This document shows, piece after piece, positions 1 to 6,208 of a stretch of 11,324 nucleotides of DNA. The notes below the pieces were generated by a model. It did not search any database. It saw only the letters and a list, made by a program, of their open reading frames with translations, and was not told the origin of the DNA. Origin of the DNA: Nitrososphaerota archaeon (lineage in GTDB: Archaea; Thermoproteota; Nitrososphaeria; Nitrososphaerales; UBA183); NCBI GenBank assembly GCA_027886925.1, contig JAPCJN010000067.1:1-11324 (forward strand). Direction: 5' to 3'. The translations under genes and the position numbers were made by a program. Every line of letters starts with the position of its first letter. Within the stretch, counting starts at the first letter, position 1.

Positions 1-116
1 GCAGGGTGGGAGGTAGAGCCCTCTCCCTCGAGAGAGGGGGCGAGGAGCTGGTGAGCGTATTGGTCTCGAAGTTGAAGTCGACGTCGGAAAGAGCGATCCC
101 GGGGCTGATGGACTAG
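1..116 (+). CDS. purL: Phosphoribosylformylglycinamidine synthase II, C-terminal end (partial)
   Basis: Only the last 37 codons are inside the window, read in the frame starting at base 3 and ending at TAG 114-116. The visible tail begins RVGGRALSLERGG and ends SERAIPGLMD. PurL proteins close with a short beta strand of the type 'G.VGGD.L.I', then a helix and a terminal '.GAIP.LM' motif, and this tail has the same layout. PurL converts FGAR and glutamine-derived ammonia to FGAM with ATP, working with PurQ and PurS, which would lie to the left if present. The stop codon directly abuts the purF ATG with no spacer, which suggests co-transcription and translational coupling. The assignment rests on a short tail plus the pur context; a different upstream gene cannot be fully excluded. 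Confidence 0.72.
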   Translation, partial: RVGGRALSLERGGEELVSVLVSKLKSTSERAIPGLMD

Positions 117-1556
117 ATGGGGGCAAGAGAGGCTTGCGGCGTTGTCGGAGCGTACTCGAGCAGGGGTACGGACGTCGTGCCCAAGATATTCAAGGGGCTG
201 GAGGCGCTCCAGCACAGGGGCCAGGAGTCCTGGGGCGTCGCCGTGTCCGGGAAGCCCGTCTTCAAGAGGATGGGGCTGGCGTTCAACTGGGTCAACTTCG
301 CGCAGGACCTTACCACCTACAAAGGCGCTTCCGGGATAGGGCACGTGCGCTACTCCACAAAGGGCCGCTCGACCCTGGGGAACGCCCAGCCGATCCAGTT
401 CGGCAACGAGTTCAGCATCGCGCACAACGGGACCATCGTGAACACCGACAGCCTGCAGAAGGTGGTGCTGGCATCTCGCGGCTCAGCCGACTGCTCCACC
501 GACACGAAGGTCGTCGGCCACAGGCTCTTGCAGATCCTCAAGGAGGAGAACTCCTGGTTCTGGGCGTTCGAGCGCCTGTCAAAAGAGATCGTCGGGGCAT
601 ATTCCTTCACGATCCTGAACAAGCAGGGCGAGGTCTTCGCCATAAGGGACCCTCGAGGCTACAGGCCGCTCTGCATAGGGATCCATGAGAAATCCGGCAC
701 GTATATCGCCGCCTCCGAGAGCTGCGCCTTGACCTCGATAGAGGCGAAATTCATCCGTGACGTCGAGCCAGGCGAGATGATCCGGCTGGGGGGTCCCAAG
801 AGGGGTTTCGAGTCCTTCAGGTTCGCCCCGAAGAGTGACCCGGCTCACTGCTCGTTCGAGTACACCTACTTCGCGCACCCGTCCTCGGTGATCAACGGGG
901 TCAACGTCTACCAGGCGAGGAAGAACGTCGGCAAGATCCTGGCTAGAAGGAAGAAGATGCGAGGTAAGGTCGTCATACCCGTGCCCGACTCCGCGCGCCC
1001 CGCGGCGCTCGGCTATTCCCTCGAGAGCGGCATCCCCATGGACGAGGGCCTCATGAAGGACAGGTACCGCCGGAAGGGGAGCATGAGGAGTTTCATCGAG
1101 CCGAAACAGGGCGGGAGGGAAGAGGTCGTCAAGAGGATCATCCCGATCAAGGAGACGATCAACGGAAAGGACGTCGTCGTCGTCGACGACAGCGTCGTGC
1201 GCGGGACCAGCTCCCGGATCATAGTGGACGTCCTGAGAAAGGCGGGCGCGAAGAGCGTGAAGATGGCGATAACGTTCCCACCGATAATGCATCCGTGCTA
1301 CATGGGAGTCGACTTTCCCAACAAAGAGGAGCTGCTCGCCTACAAGGTCGCAAAAGGCGAGACAGACGTCGACGCCATAGGCAAGAAGGTGGCGAACGCC
1401 CTCGGGGCGAACGAGCTCTATTACAACGACGTCGACGGGCTCGCAGAGGCCATCGGGCTCCCGAAGGAGAGCCTCTGCTTCGCATGCGTCAACGGGGACT
1501 ACTCGAAGCTGGGACTCCTTCCCCTCGAGAAGCCGAGAAAAGAGACGAAGGCCTGA
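117..1556 (+). CDS. purF: Amidophosphoribosyltransferase (PurF)
   Basis: First committed step of purine synthesis: PRPP plus glutamine gives 5-phosphoribosylamine. The protein has 479 residues, normal for the family. The N-terminal Ntn-type glutaminase domain has its nucleophile at Cys7, so the first six residues (MGAREA) look like a propeptide removed in maturation. Other glutaminase motifs are HRGQES (33-38), GHVRYST (75-81), IAHNG (101-105) and DPRGYRPL (178-185). The phosphoribosyltransferase domain carries the PRPP loop VVVVDDSVVRGTSS (353-366). Cys245, Cys394, Cys454 and Cys457 match the four [4Fe-4S] ligands of the Bacillus-type enzyme, so an oxygen-sensitive cluster is expected (by homology). 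ATG 117 directly follows the purL stop codon, and no Shine-Dalgarno motif is visible. Confident call. Confidence 0.97.
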   Translation: MGAREACGVVGAYSSRGTDVVPKIFKGLEALQHRGQESWGVAVSGKPVFKRMGLAFNWVNFAQDLTTYKGASGIGHVRYSTKGRSTLGNAQPIQFGNEFSIAHNGTIVNTDSLQKVVLASRGSADCSTDTKVVGHRLLQILKEENSWFWAFERLSKEIVGAYSFTILNKQGEVFAIRDPRGYRPLCIGIHEKSGTYIAASESCALTSIEAKFIRDVEPGEMIRLGGPKRGFESFRFAPKSDPAHCSFEYTYFAHPSSVINGVNVYQARKNVGKILARRKKMRGKVVIPVPDSARPAALGYSLESGIPMDEGLMKDRYRRKGSMRSFIEPKQGGREEVVKRIIPIKETINGKDVVVVDDSVVRGTSSRIIVDVLRKAGAKSVKMAITFPPIMHPCYMGVDFPNKEELLAYKVAKGETDVDAIGKKVANALGANELYYNDVDGLAEAIGLPKESLCFACVNGDYSKLGLLPLEKPRKETKA

Positions 1557-1563
1557 CCCCTCC

Positions 1564-2220
1564 TTGCTGCGTCGCATCTCTCGTCCACCGTTGAGCCTCG
1601 GAATCTTGGTGTCCGGAAGGGGGACGAACATGCTCGCGATCATCCGGGCGGTGGAACGAGGTGAGATCGAGCGCGCCAAAGTGAGGGTGGTGCTGAGCGA
1701 CAGAGAAGATGCGAAGGCGCTGGGGATCGCCAAAGGGCACGGGATAGAGGCCGTCTGGGTGGACCCTGCCAAGGCCGCGACCAACGACGAGTACGGCGAG
1801 ATGCTGCTCGCCGCCCTGAAGGAGAGGGGAGTGACACCCGACAAAGGGCTGATCGCCCTCGCCGGCTTCATGAGGATTCTCCCTCCGCACTTTGTAAGCG
1901 CCTACAGGGACAGGATCATGAACATCCATCCGGCGTTGCTCCCGTCTTTCCCGGGGTTGAAGGCCCACGAGCAGGCACTAGAGCGGGGGGTCAAGGTATC
2001 CGGTTGCACCGTTCACTTCGTCGTCCCTGAGGTGGACTCGGGCCCGATAATCCTTCAGAGCGCAGTGAACGTCGAGGATGGGGACACCAGCGATTCGCTG
2101 GCTGCGAGGATCCTGAGGGAGGAGCACCGGATCTATCCTCTCGCCATCAAACTCTTCGCCGAGGGAAGACTAAAAATCGAGGGACGAAAGGTGGTGGTGG
2201 TGACTGGACGGAAAAAATGA
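1564..2220 (+). CDS. purN: Phosphoribosylglycinamide formyltransferase, folate-dependent (PurN)
   Basis: Transfers the formyl group of 10-formyl-THF to GAR, giving FGAR. The 218-residue product has the N-terminal LVSGRGTN motif (15-22). The catalytic triad of the family is present: Asn120 and His122 in MNIHPALLPSFPG (119-131) and Asp158 in EVDSGPII (156-163). The start is uncertain. TTG 1564 gives a 10-residue leader, while an in-frame TTG at 1591 gives MSLGILVSGRG, closer to the usual PurN N-terminus. There is no ATG alternative and no Shine-Dalgarno motif for either. The stop TGA overlaps the folD ATG (ATGA at 2217-2220), so the enzyme is coupled to a folate enzyme that makes its cosubstrate. 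It is the folate-dependent form, not the ATP/formate-dependent PurT. Confidence 0.95.
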   Translation: MLRRISRPPLSLGILVSGRGTNMLAIIRAVERGEIERAKVRVVLSDREDAKALGIAKGHGIEAVWVDPAKAATNDEYGEMLLAALKERGVTPDKGLIALAGFMRILPPHFVSAYRDRIMNIHPALLPSFPGLKAHEQALERGVKVSGCTVHFVVPEVDSGPIILQSAVNVEDGDTSDSLAARILREEHRIYPLAIKLFAEGRLKIEGRKVVVVTGRKK

Positions 2221-3095
2221 CCGCCATCGTCATGGATGGGAGGGTCCTCGCGGCCGAGATCAAGGCCCGCCTCGCCGAAGAGACAGCGATGATGAAGAAG
2301 GCGGGGGTCGAGCCGAAGATCGCGACCATCCTCGTGGGAGACGACGCGCCTTCCCGGGTCTATCTTGCGAGCAAGCACCGCGCGGCGCAGGAGCTCGGGA
2401 TCAAGTCGGAGAACTACCACATGCCCGGGACGTCGACCTCCGATGAGCTCTCCCTGCTGGTGCGGCGGCTCAACGCCGACAAGAGCGTCAACGGCGTCTT
2501 GCTGCAGCTGCCGCTCCCTTCCCACCTTGACCCGAGGGCCGCCATAGAGTTAATCTCGCCCGACAAGGACGTCGACGGCCTCACTCCGCTTAACATGGGG
2601 CGGCTCTTCTTCAACCAAGGGATCTTGATACCCTGCACCCCGAAAGGGATCATGGAGCTGCTTCACCACTACAAGGTCCCCCTCTCGGGCTCCAAGTGCG
2701 TCATAGTGAACAGGAGTACCCTCGTCGGCAAGCCTCTGCTCCATCTCCTGCTCGGAGAGGACGCGACGGTCACCGTCCTCCATTCCAAATCCACCGACTT
2801 GCTCTCGTTCACGAGGCAAGCAGACGTGGTGGTCAGCGCGGTCGGCAGGAGGCCGAGCTTCACCCTGACGAGGGAGATGGTGAAAGAGGGGGCGGTCGTC
2901 GTCGACGTCGCAATCAACAGGCTCCGGGGGAAGCTGGTGGGCGACGTGGACTACGAAGAGGTGGCCAAGAAGGTCTCGATGATAACCCCCGTCCCCGGCG
3001 GCGTAGGCCCCATGACAGTCGTGATGCTCATAGAGAACACGCTCATCGCAGCAGCTCTCCAGAACGACCTGAAGGATTCCGGGGTGCTGAGGTGA
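2217..3095 (+). CDS. folD: Bifunctional methylene-THF dehydrogenase / methenyl-THF cyclohydrolase (FolD)
   Basis: Interconverts 5,10-methylene-THF, 5,10-methenyl-THF and 10-formyl-THF, the last being the PurN cosubstrate. The 292 residues match the family length. The active-site set of FolD is present: Tyr49 and Lys53 in SRVYLASKHRAA (46-57), Gln97 in GVLLQLPLP (93-101) and Asp120 in PDKDVDGL (115-122). The Rossmann nucleotide-binding segment is VNRSTLVGKP (164-173), with Asn where most homologues have Gly at the second position. The family signature PVPGGVGPMT lies at 258-267. ATG 2217 overlaps the purN stop by four bases, a typical coupled pair. NADP or NAD preference cannot be read safely from the sequence. 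Confident call. Confidence 0.96.
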   Translation: MTAIVMDGRVLAAEIKARLAEETAMMKKAGVEPKIATILVGDDAPSRVYLASKHRAAQELGIKSENYHMPGTSTSDELSLLVRRLNADKSVNGVLLQLPLPSHLDPRAAIELISPDKDVDGLTPLNMGRLFFNQGILIPCTPKGIMELLHHYKVPLSGSKCVIVNRSTLVGKPLLHLLLGEDATVTVLHSKSTDLLSFTRQADVVVSAVGRRPSFTLTREMVKEGAVVVDVAINRLRGKLVGDVDYEEVAKKVSMITPVPGGVGPMTVVMLIENTLIAAALQNDLKDSGVLR

Positions 3096-3096
3096 C

Positions 3097-3714
3097 TTGT
3101 CAGAGACGTCGTCCCGCATGGAGAAGAGGCGCCTCCGCGTCGCCTCTCTGCAGAAGAGAAGGTCAATCACACCGGAGGACCTGGCCAGCGCCAGCGCCCT
3201 CGTCGAAGCCAACTTGCGCTCCCTGAGAGAGTTCAAGGCCGCCGAGCTCATCATCTCCTACTGCGCGAAAGACGACGAGGTCCAGACCAGGTCGATCATC
3301 GAGAATGCCCTGGCAGAGGGGAAGCGAGTGGCGGTCATATTGACCGACGTCGCCTCCGGTCGGCTCCGATTCTCCGAGATGACCTCCTTCGACGAGCTGG
3401 CGCCCGGGCCCTTCGGGATCTTGGAGCCCAAACCGGGTCGCCTGCACCCGGTCCTCCTTGAAGAAGCAGACCTCATCCTCGTGCCCCTGGTCGCATGGGA
3501 CGAACGAGGCCAGCGCCTCGGCTACGGGCAGGGGTACTTCGACAGGGCGCTCGCGGGAGGAAAAAGGATCAAGAAGATAGGGCTCGCGCTCGAGTCCCAG
3601 AGGCTGCCTCGCGTCCCCAACTCGAAGCACGACGTCCCCCTCGACGTGGTGGTCACCGAGAAGCGGGTGATGAGGCCCAGACGCGTCGCGGCAAAACAGC
3701 TTTCTTCGACATGA
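3097..3714 (+). CDS. 5-formyltetrahydrofolate cyclo-ligase (MTHFS family)
   Basis: Predicted to convert 5-formyl-THF to 5,10-methenyl-THF with ATP, rescuing the dead-end folate formed by side reactions of the C1 pool. The 205-residue protein has the family's N-terminal basic helix (KRRLRVASLQKRR, 10-22), an FGILEP motif (106-111), the nucleotide/folate loop RLGYGQGYFDR (140-150) and the C-terminal HDVPLD segment (178-183). The start is ambiguous. TTG 3097 lies one base after the folD stop, while ATG 3118 (Met8) begins exactly where most family members begin. The sequence GAGGTGA at 3089-3095 resembles a Shine-Dalgarno motif but is too close to the TTG and too far from the ATG to settle it. 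Placement right after folD supports a folate role. Some members of this fold act on other substrates (e.g. in thiamine-related pathways), so function is inferred from motifs and context. Confidence 0.9.
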   Translation: MSETSSRMEKRRLRVASLQKRRSITPEDLASASALVEANLRSLREFKAAELIISYCAKDDEVQTRSIIENALAEGKRVAVILTDVASGRLRFSEMTSFDELAPGPFGILEPKPGRLHPVLLEEADLILVPLVAWDERGQRLGYGQGYFDRALAGGKRIKKIGLALESQRLPRVPNSKHDVPLDVVVTEKRVMRPRRVAAKQLSST

Positions 3715-3760
3715 AAGCATTCAAAAACACTGGAAAAGCTGTCGGTTGGCGAGAGACCAG

Positions 3761-4204
3761 ATGGCAGATAACTTTCGAGTAGGCATAGTCGCGGGAAGCA
3801 AGAGCGACCAACCAGTGGTCGACGAGGCAGTCAAGGTGCTGACAGACCTGGGAGTCTCGCACGAGGTCCAGTTCCTCTCCGCGCACAGGAACCCGGAGGG
3901 GCTGAGAAAATATGTCAGCGCGTCGAACGTCGACATCTTCATCGCGGTCGCGGGGCTCGCCGCGCACCTGCCTGGGGTGATCGCCTCAATGACCGTGAGG
4001 CCCGTGATAGGCGTGCCGGTGAACTCGAAGCTTGACGGGCTCGACTCGCTGCTCTCGATCGTGCAGATGCCTCCGGGCGTCCCTGTCGGATGCGTGGGCA
4101 TCGACAACGCGCGCAACGCCGGCATACTCGCCGCCGAGATCATCGCGATCAACGACCCAAAGGTGAGGGACAACCTGGGGAAGATGCGAGAGGCATGGCA
4201 TTGA
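3761..4204 (+). CDS. purE: N5-carboxyaminoimidazole ribonucleotide mutase, class I PurE
   Basis: Moves the carboxyl group from N5 to C4 of the imidazole, giving CAIR. The 147-residue product starting at ATG 3761 has GSKSD (12-16), the catalytic SAHR motif (40-43, His42), AAHLPG (67-72), IGVPVNS (83-89) and DSLLSIVQMP (95-104). The Arg after His42 and the AAHLPG segment mark class I enzymes, which need PurK to supply N5-CAIR. Class II enzymes that carboxylate AIR directly carry AHK and a different second motif. An in-frame TTG at 3746 would add five residues, but ATG 3761 matches the family start better. The gene follows the largest gap in the operon (46 nt, AT-rich) and its stop lies inside purC. 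No purK is in the window. Confidence 0.96.
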   Translation: MADNFRVGIVAGSKSDQPVVDEAVKVLTDLGVSHEVQFLSAHRNPEGLRKYVSASNVDIFIAVAGLAAHLPGVIASMTVRPVIGVPVNSKLDGLDSLLSIVQMPPGVPVGCVGIDNARNAGILAAEIIAINDPKVRDNLGKMREAWH

Positions 4205-5064
4205 GCGGGCAAGATCACAAGCCCCCGGGGAGGTTCGTCCGGTCCGGGAAGGTCAAGGACATCTACGACCTAGACTCCGAGAACATGCTCTTCCATTTCA
4301 CGGACCGCGTCTCGGCCTTCGATGTGATACTCCCGACCACGATCCCACACAAGGGGGAGGCGCTCGCGAAGATGGGGGCTTTTTGGTTCGAGACGCTCGG
4401 CGTGCCCAACCACATGGTCAGGCTCGAAGGCACCAACATGATGGTGGTAAAGAAGCTCAAGATGATCATGGTGGAGTGCATAGTCCGCGGATACCTCTAC
4501 GGGAGCCTCTACGAGAGGATGGGCCGGGGCGAGGTCTCGCTGCCTGTCCCGAGAGTGTTGGCGTCCAGGCTCCCTTCCCCCTACTTCGACCCCACCACAA
4601 AGTCCGAGGAGCACGACGAGCCGCTCACCGAAGGCCAGATCGTGCAGGGTGGGCTGATGACGCCGGACGAACTGGAGAAGGTGAAGGCATCGACGATCGA
4701 GATCTACGAGAAGATGTCAAAGAGGGCCGAGGGCGCGGGGTTCATCCTCGCCGACCTGAAGCTCGAGTTCGGCAGGGACAGGACCGGCAATGTCCTCCTC
4801 GCGGACTCGATTGGACCTGACGAATTCAGGATGTGGCCAGCCCAAGCCTACGCGCCTGGGAAGACGCAGGAGAGCTACGACAAGCAGCCCGTCAGGGACT
4901 GGCTGCAGTCCTCAGGATACAGGGCCAAGCTCGACGAGGCGCGAAAGGCGGGCCAGGCGGTCCCACCTCCGCCCGAACTGCCACGAGAGCTGGTGGAGGA
5001 GGTCAGCCGCAGGTACACGCGCGTCTACGAGGGCATCACGGGGCGAAAGCTCTCGGACGGCTAG
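4195..5064 (+). CDS. purC: SAICAR synthetase (PurC)
   Basis: Ligates aspartate to CAIR with ATP, giving SAICAR. From ATG 4195 the protein has 289 residues, the longer form also seen in fungi and many archaea rather than the ~235-residue bacterial form. Motifs: SGKVKDIY (17-24), DRVSAFDVILP (37-47), ECIVRGYLYGS (94-104), FDPTTKSEEHDEP (131-143), DLKLEFG (187-193; most homologues have D-T-K before the EFG), LADSIGPDEFRMW (202-214) and YDKQPVRDWL (228-237). The frame is open further upstream to 4090, but that part lies over purE and has no family similarity. ATG 4195 places the N-terminus just before the conserved core and overlaps the purE stop by 10 nt, so translational coupling is likely. Confident call. 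Confidence 0.95.
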   Translation: MALSGQDHKPPGRFVRSGKVKDIYDLDSENMLFHFTDRVSAFDVILPTTIPHKGEALAKMGAFWFETLGVPNHMVRLEGTNMMVVKKLKMIMVECIVRGYLYGSLYERMGRGEVSLPVPRVLASRLPSPYFDPTTKSEEHDEPLTEGQIVQGGLMTPDELEKVKASTIEIYEKMSKRAEGAGFILADLKLEFGRDRTGNVLLADSIGPDEFRMWPAQAYAPGKTQESYDKQPVRDWLQSSGYRAKLDEARKAGQAVPPPPELPRELVEEVSRRYTRVYEGITGRKLSDG

Positions 5065-5101
5065 CCAAGGGACACGAGAAAGAAAGGACCAAGGACCAAC
5101 T

Positions 5102-6172
5102 TTGCCCAGGGCACCGCCGGGAGAAAACGAAGCCTACGCCCGTGCCGGTGTCGACCTGGTCAAGGTCCATTCCATCCACAAATCGATTGCGGACTCCCTC
5201 ACCTCGACGTTCCGGACCCGGAAGGGGAAGTTCGGGGAACCTGCGATAGGGATAGGGCACTACGCAGGCCTCATCGACATCGGAGGTGGGAAGCTGCTCG
5301 GCCTCCACACCGACGGGGTGGGGACCAAGGTGCTCATCGCCCAGAGGATGAAGAAGTTCGACACCGTGGGGATCGACTGCGTCGCGATGACTGTCAATGA
5401 CCTGATCTGCCTGGGGTGCGAGCCTGTCTCGCTCCTCGACTACATAGCCCTGGAGAGGGAGAACGACGCGCTGGTAGACGAGCTGTCGAAGGGACTCGTG
5501 AGAGGAGCGAACGAGTCGGGGGCTGCGATAGTCGGAGGAGAGACGGCGATAGTGGGAGACCTCGTAAAGGGCTTCAACGGAGACGGCTTCGACCTCGTCT
5601 CGATGGGGGTCGGCGTCGTAAACAGGGACGAGCTCGTCGACGGCAGCGCGGTGGAGGAGGGGGACGCGGTGGTCGGGATAGCCAGCTCGGGGTTGCACTC
5701 CAACGGATACACTTTGGCCAGGCGGATAGTCCGGGACTACAGCCTCAACGATGAGGTGGAAGAGCTAGGCGAGTCGATCGGCGAGGCCCTCCTAAAGCCG
5801 ACGAAGATCTACGTGAAGCCTACCCTCGAAGCCATCAAGGGCCATGACGTCCACGGGATCGGGCACATAACCGGCGGCGCGTTCACGAAGCTTACCAGGC
5901 TCGTGGGCGACAGGAAGCTGCAGTTCTGGCTGGACGGGCTCGACGCCCTCGAGCTGCCCCCTGTCTTCCGGTTCCTCCAGCGCGAGGGGGACGTGAGCGA
6001 GAGGGAGATGTATCAGACCTTCAACATGGGGGTGGGGCTCTGCATCGTGTGCCCCGAAGCGGCGGTGGACGCCATCGTCCGCCTCTATCGGAAGCGGGGA
6101 TTCAAGGCGAGACGGATCGGCGCAGTGAAGTCGGGAGAGGGCGTGTATGTGGGCAAGACGCGCATAGCCTGA
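5102..6172 (+). CDS. purM: Phosphoribosylformylglycinamidine cyclo-ligase, AIR synthetase (PurM)
   Basis: Closes FGAM to AIR with ATP. The 356-residue protein starts with AYARAGVDL (11-19), the conserved N-terminal PurM segment. It then has the ATP-binding HTDGVGTK (69-76), GIDCVAMTVNDL (90-101), EPVSLLDYIA (107-116), the GGETAIVGD loop (145-153), GIASSGLHSNGY (192-203) and HGIGHITGGAF (251-261). The start must be TTG 5102: it is the only usable start codon between the purC stop and the conserved AGVDL. The frame stays open further upstream to 4790, but only as a shadow of purC. A weak AAGGA lies about 8 nt before the TTG. The gene is the last one of the plus-strand operon and ends 36 nt from the convergent purB. 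Confidence 0.95.
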   Translation: MPRAPPGENEAYARAGVDLVKVHSIHKSIADSLTSTFRTRKGKFGEPAIGIGHYAGLIDIGGGKLLGLHTDGVGTKVLIAQRMKKFDTVGIDCVAMTVNDLICLGCEPVSLLDYIALERENDALVDELSKGLVRGANESGAAIVGGETAIVGDLVKGFNGDGFDLVSMGVGVVNRDELVDGSAVEEGDAVVGIASSGLHSNGYTLARRIVRDYSLNDEVEELGESIGEALLKPTKIYVKPTLEAIKGHDVHGIGHITGGAFTKLTRLVGDRKLQFWLDGLDALELPPVFRFLQREGDVSEREMYQTFNMGVGLCIVCPEAAVDAIVRLYRKRGFKARRIGAVKSGEGVYVGKTRIA

Positions 6173-6196
6173 CTTTCGCTCTATGGCAGTCGAAAG
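6173..6196. terminator. Inverted repeat between convergent purM and purB (terminator-like)
   Basis: CTTTCG at 6173-6178 is the reverse complement of CGAAAG at 6191-6196, giving a 6-bp stem with a 12-nt loop immediately after the purM stop. The only intergenic space between the two converging genes is 6173-6208. No T-run follows on either strand, and archaeal termination depends mainly on U-tracts, so a terminator role is only a weak inference; the repeat itself is directly visible. Confidence 0.22.
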
Positions 6197-6208
6197 GCGC
6201 CTCCGCCG

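Noticed and set aside
1168..1190. GTCGTC/GACGAC repeat-like stretch, with similar GACGTCGAC words elsewhere
   Set aside because: Explained by GTC and GAC codon preference in Val/Asp-rich motifs such as the PurF PRPP loop; not a separate repeat element.
579..1871. 430-codon open frame on the minus strand across purF and purN
   Set aside because: It is antisense to two clearly identified genes, spans their junction, has no recognisable motifs and is Asp/Val/Leu/Arg-rich as expected from reversed GC-rich codons.
4090..4194. Upstream extension of the purC frame
   Set aside because: This part is Arg/His-rich out-of-frame reading of purE; the conserved PurC core begins just after ATG 4195.
4790..5101. 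Upstream extension of the purM frame
   Set aside because: It overlaps the purC C-terminus in another frame and has no PurM similarity; PurM conservation starts just after TTG 5102, so a purC-purM fusion is not supported.
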